The notes beneath the pieces were generated by a model. That model saw nothing but the letters and a program-made list of their open reading frames with translations, was not told where the DNA came from and searched no databases. Below are positions 13,981-27,300 of a stretch of DNA of 64,000 bases, piece by piece. Each line of letters starts with the position of its first letter. Within the stretch, counting starts at the first letter, position 1. Position numbers and translations under genes: made by a program. Source of the stretch: Archilochus colubris (Eukaryota > Chordata > Aves > Apodiformes > Trochilidae); the NCBI GenBank assembly GCA_023079485.1, contig CM041091.1:35397093-35461092 (forward strand), given 5' to 3'.

Positions 13981-15920
13981 GTGTGTGTTTATTGGGCTGC
14001 TCTTGGTGGTAAAGGTAGTGTTTTATGAGCATATTTGGATGCAGTTCCACCTTGGGCAGAGGATTAATCCCACCGTTTAAAAAATAATGAGCGTTTTGGT
14101 TTGCCTCTGGGATGAGTAGCCTTTTTGAAAAGGACAGGGAAGCAAAACTGAGATTAGTAACATCAAATCAACCAAGACTTGTGCATTCCAACATATTCAG
14201 AACGAAGTATTGTGGTACACTGTCGAATATTAAATACTACAGTACAGATAACTTCACACGTTCTGCTTCACCTTCCAGTACTTTTTGTCATGCATATGGC
14301 CAAGATACCTTTTCTTGTTGCTTCTGTGCAGCTGAAAATGGCTGAGGGGTATGTGCTAAAAGAAAATAAACCATGAGTAGGTACAATCTGGCTTACATTT
14401 AGTGGCTGTAAATGCATGTGCCTTCTGCCTCAGTTGATGGACTATAAAGTGAGATATGCAGTACATGACAGCATTCCCAGCATATGCATTGTACATATTA
14501 ACCCAAAGTGCATCTATAAGGATCTGTGTCAAAATAGTGACTGTGGAAGGGGGCACTCAGGGAAGTTCTCTGCACAGGCTTCTTTTTCTGAATTGTTGTG
14601 GTGGAGGTAGGAGGGAAAATGGTGTTGCTGCATGCAATTACTTAGAGCCTTAGTGATAAGGGAGCAGGAAAATCCATGAAGGTCTGTAATCATGCCATCT
14701 GCCTATGTTCCTATTGCTTCTGCACAGTATACATAAAGACATGCTTGTGTTTAAGAATGGAGTGTTTGGGGCTAATAATGTAGTCACTAGAAAAAAAAGT
14801 CATTTTAGACTAGATGATTCCTGCTGGAGCATCTTCACAGGATGATATATGTTCTGGGAAAGGCTATACTTAATATTTTTCATTATGATCCTTGGCAGAA
14901 AAAAATAGGAATACACTAGTGGTGCAGAGCTAAAAGTCTTCATCAGTTTACAGTATCACACAAGAGAAATTGGATGACCTTGAGAACAGCGTAACAGAAA
15001 TGTAAAGAAATTTAAAAATGAAAAAAAATGAAGTTACTGCCTTAGAGGAGTATGGGACTATAGTAGTATTGTACTTAGGGGCAAAAAAATTCAAAACAAC
15101 ATTTCCTATAGCTGTGGCAGAAATTAGGCTCTCACATTTAGGAGAGAGATTTGCAGATTATTTTTTTCCCATGGGCTAGAAATTTTAGAGGATAATTCTG
15201 TGATGGTGCATGCCCAGCCACTTTGGCAGAGCTGACCATTTAGGTCATTGTTAGGACCATTTAGTACTTGTTGTCTGTTGGCTTGAATTTGCAGGCTATG
15301 TGTAGAAAATCAGTTATCATGCAAGGAATTTTAAAATTTGGGAAGTTGCTTTACCTCTCAAACTCTTATTTTCTGTTTCCACTTGTTTCTTTACCTGCAG
15401 GGCCTAGTGTAGTCTGTATTTTTACAGCCTTCTAATACAGTGCTCTTAATTAAATCCTTCATTTGGAGTATTGTATTACATGGCCCTATAAATAAAGCCA
15501 ACTGGGCACTTGTTTAGTCTTCAGTTTGTTCTATAACATTTTTGTGAGGCTGGAAGGAATCTTTTCCTAAATCTTATATTATTCTTATGCTTCACAATAA
15601 ATCATTACAGAGTCTCAGTACTAAAAGCTAGTTATCTGCAGTGATATTTAAGCCTGGAATTCCTAGTTGGAAAGTTTGTAGTTTTGTGTCCTTTGCCAGT
15701 GATACTTGGGAATTAATTATACTGTGTTAAGAAACTCTGCAAACTGTCTTACAGCTGAGGGACACAGTCCCCCCCCCATAGGATTAAGTCTCTGTCCTGT
15801 GCTGTAGAACTGAATAAACCACTCTGTAACAGATTTTATGATCTGTTGCTACCCTTGTGAGCTGTTACAGAATTAGAGAACACCTGTGCATCATCACCAG
15901 GCTGCAGCAGTGGGCTCCTC
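13981..15920. other. Intergenic, no gene seen
   Basis: AT-rich non-coding DNA. Short open frames occur, but none has family-like content or splice context. No clear repeat family was recognised. Confidence 0.5.
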
Positions 15921-16270
15921 CGGTGGGTGGGCTCCTCTGCAGGCCTCGCTGGGCCCGAGCCCCACACCTGGGCCCGAGCCCCACACCTGGGCCCGAGCCC
16001 CACACCTGGGCCCGAGCCCCACACCTGGGCTCTCCCGCCCACCCCCTGACCCGGCCGGCAGCCCCCAAGCCCAGCTCTGGCCTTTGTTCCTGCCAGCCTA
16101 GTTCGGAAGTTGTGGGGTCGATTCTGCTCAACCGGAATCCTGCCTACGGCGCACCCGGCCCCGGCCCCGCCGGTCTCTCAGCCCGCTGACCCTCGGCAGC
16201 CGCTTGTGACTGACGGAGCCCGCCAAGGCCAGAGGAGCGCCCAGAAGCTCTGCCGGGGTAAGTCCTGCCT
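15920..16270 (+). promoter_or_regulatory. Small CpG island with strong splice donor
   Basis: An isolated 350-bp GC-rich island in AT-rich DNA containing the 19-bp minisatellite. A consensus donor (CCGGG then GTAAGT) is at 16258. This could be the first exon of an unannotated + strand transcript. No protein is recognisable. Confidence 0.35.
15951..16026. repeat. 19-bp minisatellite, four copies
   Basis: Four exact tandem copies of GGGCCCGAGCCCCACACCT start at 15951, 15970, 15989 and 16008. Because 19 is not a multiple of 3, all frames repeat out of register and give the P/A/W-rich open frames seen on both strands. It lies inside a small CpG island. Confidence 0.95.
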
Positions 16271-17604
16271 GCCATGGAACCAAGCGTGGTTGCAAAGCTA
16301 AGGGAGATTCGTTTAGCTCCACACAAAGCATGCTGTGTCTGAAAGCGGTGTCTTTCCTAAAACAAGTCTGTTAGAGGATGAAAAGCTTTCTCGTGGGTTG
16401 TTCTGCTGGCAATGTACTTCAAGTTCATTGTCAGAGATTTCAGTTTAGTGGTTATCAGCATTAGTTCTGCTCCATCTGAGTGACACATGAGACACGAGTT
16501 GTGTCTCATGAGAGAACCTCTTAACCATAACAAGGTGGGCAGCATTTTCTTGTCTGAATGTCCTCAAAATGAAGGGCTTTTCCTGCCCCAGCAACACTGA
16601 TTTGCCAGTGTGGCTTCCAGCAGCAGATCACTGCTGTTGATTAAGTTCCCAGATCACTGGTTATAATTTTTTTTTTTCCCTGTCTGGGAACCTAGTTCTA
16701 CCTGTTGCTTTTCTTCTGCCAATGGCTTAGATAATTCTTAGTATTCAGAATTTTTCCTTCTAGGCCAAGTCAGACGTGTCTGTCAGTTCCTCCCCCCTTT
16801 CCTTCTTCCACCAGGGCTGTGTTTTCCTACTTGTCTCCTAATAGTGTATCCTTTTAATGAGAGAAGGCTACAAGTTACTCTTTCTAAGTGAGATAAGCCC
16901 TTGTGAGCTGTATTTTATCTAACCAAGACTGGGAAATCGTTTGCCCTTATTTGTATTAAACAGATGTATATACTTTACCGCAAGTCATTAGTGCTATAAA
17001 GAGATTGCCTTCCTATTGATAGCCTAGATGGGGGAATTCAGGAGTAAATTGCCAATAAATAAAGGGTATGCTTGTAAGCACTATCGATTCTCTCTGAGCC
17101 CAGACTAGTGTTTTTTTAGTAAAACTCTTCCTGAATGTGCAAGTGAGGTTAAAAAAAAAAAAAGTAATTAGTGATTACTGAAAGGAGGGATGGGGATGAC
17201 TTCAGGTGAGAAGTTTACATTGGTTTTCTTTTTGAGGTACAGTCTGTAAAGATAGCCGTGAAAAATGTAACAGCAATTCTTCTGGCCACCCTCAGAAATC
17301 CTGGTGGCAATCATTACACGATGAAAGGATCAGCAGAACACTTCCTGTGATAGGAGAGTTTCCCAAATCACCATGTAAGGAATACATAGTATCATTTGCA
17401 CAGGAAAATTAAAGTTGTGTGGGACTATAATTCCTTTTGTCTGGATTTTGGAATTGTTGAGTTGTTTGTGTGCTAGTGGCTAGACATTAAGTGACACTTC
17501 AGCAGTGGGTATGGGGAGGGACCAGAGTGTGGTTATAAGCTGAGGAGTAGCAGTTGGGTCCTTCCAGTATGAGCTGGAAGAACAGTAGATTAGTCAGGTC
17601 CGTA

Positions 17605-17707
17605 GTGCTTTCTCTGTTTTGTGAGTGTCTTCTACGTTCATCCAGCTTGCTGGAAATTAATATTTCTTACAGAGCTGTCTTTCTAGAAAAGACAATAGGA
17701 CAGAATT
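17605..17707 (+). repeat. Diverged repeat, copy 1
   Basis: About 100 bp that align with 18733-18836 in the same orientation. The best core is TAGAAAAGACAATAGGACAG here against TAGAAAAGACAACAGGACAG in copy 2. The preceding CAGAGCT and GCTGGAAATTA-type segments also match. Either an old local duplication or two fragments of one interspersed repeat I cannot name. Confidence 0.6.
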
Positions 17708-18732
17708 GGGTGGACGGCAGGACAAAGCAATGCTGCAGTGTATTCTCTGCTGAAGCCATATTCAGTTGATATGATTCCCATAATTTTCTGTGTGCACCTA
17801 CTCCATAATGTAATTGGTATTTGTAAGATGAGAGGCCATTTCTTTAAGAGTATCTTGATAGGATAACAGTCATTATAATCTTCCAGAATCTTTGGCAAAC
17901 CTTTTAGTTATTGTTGATTAGAGGATTCTTATGGTGATATGTTAATCTTCCTCGCATTTATTTAAAAAGACATTATTCAGTGATAAATGCTAGGCATCCT
18001 GCAGCCATTTAATTATGTTATATGTGATACTGAAATTATTTGAAATGTGGTGAAGTAGTCCATCTCTAAAAAAAAATCATTTTATATATCTGCTCTTAGT
18101 AACAAAAAGGTTTTACTGGACTGGTTCACAATAAAGACTTCCTACATTTTCAGAAAACTGATTCCTTCAGACTAGAATTCTTCTATAAGGGTGAAAATGC
18201 AATTCATCACCAGAGATTAAACACTAGGAAAATATTTTTGGCAATGACAGCCTTTGGGAGGTGCATTAACAATGACAGTATAATTTCAGAAAGTTTCAGG
18301 TTATATAACAAATCTATTGCATACAGTTTTATTTATGCAATTTTCCTCACTATTAGGCCAGAATATGTAGAAATCATATCAAATATGAGAAATTATACAC
18401 CATCTCTTGGTTGGCTTTGGTTGTTTTTTTGTTGCTCTTTTTGTCTGTTTGTTTTGTTTTGTTTTTAAACACATAGGAGCTTTTCACAACAAAAGCCAAC
18501 ACACAGAATTTATAACATCTTTTCTCTTCTGGTTTTCTTCTCTGGATCTCTTCTATCTGTCTTTGTTCCTATAATTCATGATGAAGTTATTTAAGATTTT
18601 TTTGGGTGCTTTGTTTAGATTCTTCCACAGATATTAAAAAATTAAAAAAGAATGCTTTTTAAAAATCAGGAGCTGTCAAGACACTCAAGCAAAGAGCCTT
18701 CCTTAAATAGATAAATAAATTCTGCTTATGCT

Positions 18733-18836
18733 GTGCTTCGCATTCCTGTGCAACTTTTTTCCATATTCATTCAGCCTGCTGAAGATTAGTGTTATTTACA
18801 GAGCTCTGCTCCTAGAAAAGACAACAGGACAGAATT
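18733..18836 (+). repeat. Diverged repeat, copy 2
   Basis: Partner of the copy at 17605-17707, about 1.1 kb downstream and in the same orientation. The DNA on either side of the two copies does not obviously align. Confidence 0.6.
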
Positions 18837-21260
18837 CAATTTACACCACCTGGGGGCACTGTAATACTATTTCACTTAGTTTTAAAGAAAAATACAAAAG
18901 CATAGTGTTTGAAATGGTCTCTGGGTTCATTCCTCTCATATTTACTATCAACATCTAGAACATGTGTGCCACTGAAATGAATGAAAATCGGTTTTAAAAA
19001 ATAGATATGTTGCTGTCAGCAGGTATCTTGGAAACAAGGTCATCAGTCTCTCATGTCACTAATATTGTTTCTTTGTACTTACAGTAGGATGATGATAATT
19101 TTAAGTGCAATGTTGTTATTATTTTGAATTATGTTACTAGCGTGGCAGTGACTGCCATGTGCCTCTCTGTGCTGCGGTTTTAGCTGCTTACACTTGCTGC
19201 CACTTGTCTGTATCCAAAATAGTGCAGGGCTGGTGTAAAAGCACAAGATGATGCTGTTGTGCTCATGTACTTACACCACTGAATCAGAGTGTGACAAAGT
19301 GAGAAACAAGAGAAGTAAAAAGCTCCTTATGTATACACTTTTGATTTTCCTAACTTTGGCAGTCTTTGCCAGTTTTACCTTCTGCCACTCATTTGCTACA
19401 GTGCCACCTCTCTTTTCTGCTTGTCATATGCAAATGTCTTTTGGTATTGTGGCAAGTACTGATATACTTGAGAGATCGAAACCCTTTTGCAAAACTCCAG
19501 AGTGGTAGTTGAGGATAGGAAATACGAAGGTACAGATGCAGCAATACAGATGTCCTGTATACTTTAATCTTATTTCTTAGCTCTGAATAATCTTTTAGGA
19601 GGAAACACTCCATGTCTGATTGCAAGTATTTATTGAATGAAATAAATGGTAATGCAGTCTTATTCCTAGCAGATTTTCTATAGGTGATATTAGCAAACAC
19701 TTGAGATGAGATACTGTATTAGCATGGAACAATTTTTTTTTTTTCACATGTACACTCTATATGTAAAATCATGAGGCTTAACTTCACTTTGACACCAGCA
19801 CTTTCTATTCTCTCATATGCCAAATGACCAATACTTTTTTTTTTTTTTCTTGCTGGCATTAATTTTTGCTTATTTGACATCCAATTTGCCAAATGAATGA
19901 TGACAGTAATCCTTTCTTCTGCACCATTGCTTTGCCTTATTCCACACTATTCAGGGGCTCTGGGGTCATTCCCCTTCCCTTGTTCTCTGTTCTGTAAGAT
20001 GAAAGATTTGATTGATTTATACTGATTAAAATAATTCTGAAAAGTTTAATTCAGTTCAGATGATTTTAAATATATGTCTTGTAACTGTTTATGCAGAACA
20101 TAAGGACTCTTTAATTGTCAATGGAATAGGACAAATATATGACCTCATGTTTGGGAGGAACAAAATATCTGACAACATCTTTCACTAGAAGAGGAGTTAA
20201 AAGACTAAGAAGCAGTAATTATAAGAAGATATGGAAAGAAGAGTTCAAAAGGACCTTCTCAAAGGAAAAAGGATAGTGAAAAGATTTTACTTTTTTTTCC
20301 AAGTACAAACATTTAGGAAATGGCTACTTTAATAGGAAAGTAGATAGAAAGCAATAGAATGGGAAATTAGACATCTGTAAGTGTAAGGAAGGCAAAAAAT
20401 CTTCATGCATTTTGAAGAAAAAAATTTTTATCTGTAAAGACAATATTTATCTTCAAGTACATGAGATAATTTATCCACTGAACAGTGTCATGGGGAAGGT
20501 GACAGTTAACTCTCCTGCTCAGTGCATGCCTGCTAGTGCAGTTAATATGGACAGTGAAATGTCTTACCTAGAATCATGCAGGAGACAAACTTATTTACTT
20601 ATTTTATCTACAAGCCTGCCAGTCTGCCCAGGCCATTTGCAAGCTAGAAGTCACATAACCATGTTAATACTAAATCAGATTAGTGTGATCTGCTTTCTAG
20701 TCATTTATCAAGTTGCATAATGTGGGGTTTTTTCTAGAGTTAAGGAGCTTACTTTGTGCTGGATCTCAGTCTTACTCTGACAGTTCTGAGTGGACATTTA
20801 TCTGTGGTCTTGGCAGCCTATGCTTACTGTATCCCAGCACATCATCTTTATCTATGATCATGTCGAGATGCAGAAAAGTCAAAAAGATAAAGGCAGTTAT
20901 CTTTGTACATTACCTTTCAATGTGACAAATTCACAGCTGGTTCATCCTGCATCCTTGCGTAAGAAAGCTTAATCTTCTCTCTCTGTACTCCTCTGTGCGT
21001 TACTTTCCAAAGCACCCATTCAGAGGAGTGGTGGGATTTCATGAACAGCCAATCCTAAATTGGTCTGCAAGTTTTCTATGTGCATCCTGAAGCTATCCTT
21101 GCAGTTACTCCTGCTTTGAACCTGAAGGAATGCTTAGAAGGCTTCTATCCACACTTGCACAGTACATGACTTTTCTAGGTGTGTGATCTGCTTTGAGACC
21201 TGCTGGCTGGCATTCACCCGTCTGCTGGGTGGCAGCAGTGACTTCCAGTTTCTGTTGTTA

Positions 21261-21308
21261 GGTAAATTTCATGTAACTCACAGGGGTAAATTTCATGTGA
21301 CTCACATC
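21261..21308. repeat. 24-bp tandem duplication
   Basis: GGTAAATTTCATGTAACTCA at 21261 recurs at 21285 with a single A to G change. Two copies only. Confidence 0.8.
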
Positions 21309-24300
21309 AACTAGAAGATAAAACATGCAAATCTTATGTACAAAACTGTGAGATATCTGTGTGTCCGAATATGTGCCACATAACTCCTTATAATGTGTCC
21401 ATTTTGCATCGTCAGAGTCTGCACTTCCTTCTTAAGCTAGATGGGCCAGATTGTTTCTGCTTCCAAACGTGCCAGACTATTTCTGCCACTGATAGCATAG
21501 TGTTAGCTGTGTGTGTTAAGTTAGACAAGGAAAATTAATAACAAATGGCAAAATAAAAGCTCTTTCACTGGCAGACAAATTCATAAATATAGATGTCTGC
21601 TGAACCAAATAAACCATCAAAACAGACCTAAAGTTCCCACCTTAGCCACTGAAGTGGTGAATGTTTCCTGAGATATAAACATTTCTGCAGATAGTGCTGG
21701 AAATTAATCAGGAGACAAATCACAGCCAAAAGAAAATTAGCAAATTGGTCCTGGGTTAACTTTGTGACACAGAGCCAAAACTGTCTGGCAACCATTAAAA
21801 CCTTTAATTTAATTTTCATTGTATTTTTGCAAGAAATGCCATTCCTATACTATAATCCATGTCTTGCATTACCACTTAGTTTTCACATCAAGACTTAATT
21901 TTCTTCTTTACTTTGAATTTAGTATTTCATGTGAGTCTCTGATCATCAACTGCCAGATGTTTCTGCCAGTTTCTCCTAATGACTCTCTACTGTACTTGAA
22001 AAATGGTCTTACTTTGAGTTTATTTAGTGGCAAACAGAAAAGAGACACGTTACTGGCTCACTGCAATAATTTTATAATATAGAAAATATTTATGTTTATA
22101 TAATTGTAACTGGAGAAAACTTTATAAAATAACTTGGTAAAAATAATTTGTGTTGACCAAAACACTATGTTAGCCATGACTTGTTGACTCAGGTATGCAA
22201 CTTCCTTCTCTGTTGAATAGAAAATTTATTTAATAGATAATTATGATTTGTCTGCCTGGTTTTGAGCTCTTGACTCAGCTCATTCAAGCTGGATAAGAGC
22301 TGTTTGGTTGTAGCATTACTTTGGATGGAATTTTCACCACTCTGAGTTCACATTTGGTCTCCTTCATAGTGCAGTGTCTGCAGGGGTTTGACTGTCTTAG
22401 CTAAGCCTTGCCCTTGCCACGGAAGTGAGTACCTGCAGTGTCCAGTGTCAGCTCTATGGCTCACTTAGAAGCTCACTGTCTTTTGTCAGCATCACCAACA
22501 GGAGAAGGTCTGGGACTCAGGTGTCTAGACCTTCATGTCTCTTGGCCAGCTCCTGTCTGCTGTGAGCAGGGATGCACAACCCAGGCTGATACCACTCTTG
22601 CCCATGGCTTTGGAGCAGCTTTAAAGGAGAGAGGTTTAGCAGCCTGGTGGTCAGTTCTGTGCATGTTTTAGAGTAGATTTTCTATATATTCATGAACACT
22701 GATTTATAACAATATCTAGCTGCTGATCAGCACTTTCTATCAGTGGATCTGAGGCACTTTGTAAGAGATGCCAAGCTTGTAGCAATTTGCAGAAGGATAA
22801 ACTGAAGCAAGATGTTCTCCCAGAGTAATGTGAAGGTATCCTAGAAGTAGAGCCCTAAAACTGGGCTTCCGTGGACTTCAGAGCCATCTGGATACTGCCA
22901 AAAGTTGCTTACAGGCTCCTCATACAAATTAAATTTGTATTCTTCAAGCACCAGAAACCAGCTGGCTCTGTCACTGTTGTCCATGAAATGCTGTGACCGA
23001 TGCAAACACTCCCACCTCACTTGTAGCCTGGTAGTGACAGGATGGGTGTCACTCCAGAACCCCTGCCCCAGCCCAGAGTGCATTTCAGAATGGCAGTGCT
23101 TTCTCCTGGTCCCAGGCCAGAGGCTGAGCCCTCAGAGCAGAGCTGTGAGTGTCATCCTGAGTTATAAAGGCAAAAGGTGACTTGACACTGACTTGTATTG
23201 CGGGAAAAGGACTTTTCATTATTCTGCATTAAAATTCTATGGTCCCAAATTTCTCTGTGGTAAACTCATTTCCACTTCTTTTGTGATAAAGCAGTCTCCA
23301 GTCCTTGCAGTGGTCTACACATACCTGAATCAGCTTTAAACTAGGTGGCTGAAGTGCTATCTGGGACTGCAAGATTTAACGGAAATACCCACTGCCCAGT
23401 TAACTGGAAGCCATTGAAAGTAATGCTGCTGTTACTGGTCCCTGAGCTAACAAGCATGTCTGTGTGGGCAAATCCAGACAGCTTTGTTAGAGTTAAGGGC
23501 AGCATGTCTTGTACACAGCACTGCAGCTGTATGCAGATTTTCAAGTTACCATTACAGCAGTTGTTATAAGTGCTCCCAAGTCAGTAAAATGGTTAGAACA
23601 TTTATTTTCAATGCTGGATCATCTGAGATAGTTGCATGTATTAAGAAGCAAATAACTCGTGTAAAAGAGACAGTGTGATATAATTTTCTGCAATTATCTA
23701 GGAGTCTAGTCTATGCTCCCCACTGACTCCATGTATTTCCTTATTTGTTGGTTTCTTGAGGTCTGTAGGGAAAATCCATCCCCAGGGATGTCCCAGAAGG
23801 GACACTTTGTCATAATACACTGATAGAAACTACGGGCTAGCAATTGTAATGCTATTATAAATTTTTTTCAGTTTTATAGGTAAGTTATGTTTAAATGTAT
23901 TTGAAGAGAAAGTGAACTTGTACAAATGGACTTCCCTCTGTGTTTGTCAGCCCATGTGACTGTTTCAGAGCATGTCAGCCAAGCTCAGGAAGCAAAGAGA
24001 ACAGAGTGTCATGTTTATCACTGCTGCTCACTAATGGTTTAAAACTCAGATGATGATATGCAGTGTTAAGCCTGGGATGAAAGTTCAAGTCTTAGGAAGC
24101 TTGTGACTCAGAATGGAATCTTTGCTTGCTGTGTAGCTATTGATCTGTAATTCCTTCAGATAAGTACTCTGTCATTTGAATAGACACAGTTTATTTGGCT
24201 TTCTACTAATGTTTCTTTTCATACACTTTGCTGCATTACTGTGGCTAGTTGCAAAATGTAGCTTCACTTTGTTTCCATAGTTTTCTTTTGGGTGGGAATG

Positions 24301-27300
24301 TTAAAAATAAGTGATGTTTAAAAAACATATGTTGAATGTTTCCTTGCACTTTCTCCATAGACTGAAGCATGCAAGCAGGTGAAGTAATAAACAGTTACAT
24401 GGAACCTGTGCCTGGTGTTCAGGGTTCTGTCAAATTTCAAGTTATGTTTCCATTGCAAAAGAAACCTACAGAAATGTGAGGAATTTTTTGTTCTTGAGAA
24501 TATAGATGTGATGTTTTGTCAAATGGCAGATAGGGATTTTTCCTGTTTTTTTCCCATTTTCCTTGGGAATTTCTAGGGTAGGCACTAACAGTTGGAACAC
24601 CATCAATGTTATATAATAAAATTTATCCAAGAGAGTAACAGACTTGGCCCCAAACAAGTATAAATAAATCTGAGTAGAAGACAAGGTCATGTTATGCTTG
24701 ATTTATATCACACTAATGAGATACCATTGGCTGGATAGTGGCTCTTACTGATTTTGTTTCATTAAAGAATTGCTTTGGAAAACTACCTGAGGAACTGGAG
24801 ACTCAGTCCTGAATCTAGAGTCAACTAATGTGCATAAATGTTTGCACATTAAAACCTTTATAAATTGAGCAGATAACTGTTTACAGGGACTTTCCCATAA
24901 CAATTTTTAACTGTTGAAGAACTGGTGGTGCAAATGAACAGAAGATACTTGGCTTTGGGTTTTATTCTGGGATTTTTTCTCTGTTTTTATTTGGTACCTA
25001 CTTGATCAATGAACATACAAGCTGAACACTTCTCAGCCTGCAGGGACTTGCCTGCTGGGTCTTTGTGTAATGTAGAACTGACTGCAGTGGTCACATACAT
25101 CTTCATGAAACCAGTTTTACATCCTTGTATCTTCTATTGTCTTCCTTGAACAAGCAGAAACAAAAAGAACCAAATGTGTCTGTAGTCTTTTACCAGGAGT
25201 GTGCCGCTGCAGAATGAGAAATTGTGGCCTCTCTGATGTAAGAAGAGCAAAAATCATCTTGTGACCTGCTGCTGCTTGAGGTCTAACCATTATAAAAATT
25301 GGACTTTGCTACAAAAATTAGGCTTAAAGTTGAACTTGCTGCCATAAGATTAATTGTTCAGTGCAGAGCCAGCTCAAGGTTTCCCAAGGGTGTAGAAAGG
25401 AATCACTGCTGCTTCACCAGGGACGGAAACAGATTAATTTTTAGAGGAGGTTCTGAGTTTGGTACCACTTCAACCCTCCACAGTCTCCTAATTCCCACTC
25501 AGGTCTGGCCCCAAATGCCTTTCTCTGAAGTGTTCACAGATTAATACCATGTGAGAGCAAGTGGGTAAAAACCTAAAAAATCTGTGGAAATCTTTCATAG
25601 TGACACCAAAATTATTTCACTTAGAATCAATACAAATATGAAATAATTGTCTCTTATTTAACTGCTTTTATGCAATGCCCAAGGAATTAGGTTTAACTGT
25701 ATTTTGCAAAGCATGGAGCTTTAATAAATTAAACAGTCTTACCTGCTCAGATGAGGCCCCAAGCTGCAAGATATTGTTAATGTGTCTTAAGTAAATGCAG
25801 CCTGCTAACAAATTATTACCTTTCTTGGTGCTCAGTATAGGATTGCCCTTTTTTTTGTTTGTTTGTTTTCCTTTTAATTTGACTTAGATTCTTCTAACTA
25901 TTTGTAGTTAATAGAGCACGTTTTGTTTAGTCACCAACTTTTTTATATATTGCTGGTTACTGAAGTTCCTGCAACTACACTGGTATCTTTCCCAGTGTCG
26001 AATGCCCCTTTTGTACACAGCTGCAATCTTTTGAGAAAAGGAAATCTCCACTCTCATTATTTTAATGAGCAAGGAAGCAAAATAATTCCTCCAAGTCACT
26101 CAAAAGGGCAAGGCCAAAATTTTTCCATTATGATAGTTCAGTGTTTTCTGAGAACAGACTTCAAATGTGCAATTGCTGGCTTTCAATAACAGTGAAAAAA
26201 TAAAACTGCAGCTAAAAAAACCCCAAAACACAACAGATAGGGGGAATCAGTTTTAAAAAGCAGGTTCCGACATCTGTAGCACTGTCTGTAGGGGCACACT
26301 CACAAACTTATCACCAAGAAACAAATGTTTCAGTGGCACAGCTTGATCAACTAGAAAAGCCTCTTTTACTAATGATTTTTTGCGTTGGCTCTTGGATGTT
26401 CAGGCTGTTCCTTAGTTAAGGTATCCTCCCATAGAAGGCTCTGAACGGGTTATATATTAAGACACGTCACAATATCTTTGCAATATAGTACACACAGGAG
26501 TAGTGACTCCTCTGCTCCCATTCTTGATGTAATGCTCCAGATTTATCTAGGTTTGTAATCTAATCTGTAATAGTCATTATGCATAAACCACCATAATTTC
26601 TGCTTCATTTCTAATTTAAACTAAGTGTTTGTGCATTCCTTTCAGCTTCTTCCCTACTGAAGGCATAATAAAATGTGGCCTTAATATATTTAAAAAAAAT
26701 ACTGTAGTAAAATAAACTTATATTCCTTTTAGAGATATGCAGTTGAAATGGCATTATCAAATACAGTACATTGAAAGATCAATATAAATATGCTTAATTC
26801 CAGAGTCACTCATAGACCTCATTTGCTGCTGTTTTTTTTTAATAACTTATTTACACAGACAGAAATCAGTCTTACCAATTCTGAATTGTCATGTTTGAAA
26901 TTTTACCCTGCTTGGCAATGGGTGGTTCCCCCTCAAGCTTCGGACCCTTTCCCCCTTCTCTGTGCCTGAAGTCTCTCCCTGTCTGCCAGCGCTTACTGTC
27001 TGGCTTCTCTCAAGGCCACATAGTCCCACAAAACATCTGTGTGGCAGAAAATGCTGCTGGCTCTAATTACAGGTGACTAGCCCACATCCTTCTTGGTGAC
27101 AAGGCAAATGTTTCACCGTCATTTTGAGGAGTGAAGGCCATTGCTGTCATTAGCTGGCAGCATCTTGGGACAGCCTATCACATGTGCAGAAGCTGAGAGA
27201 ACCAGTTCAAGTGCACCCCGTGAAATACGACACTGACTTTACAGGTCATTTCCCTCTTTGTGTCTTGTGGGAATGTAAAATTCAGGGCTAATTCACTTAA

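Noticed and set aside
15857..16189. Frames repeating HLGPSPTPGPEPHTWARAP-like units
   Set aside because: They come from the four-copy 19-bp minisatellite read in several frames.
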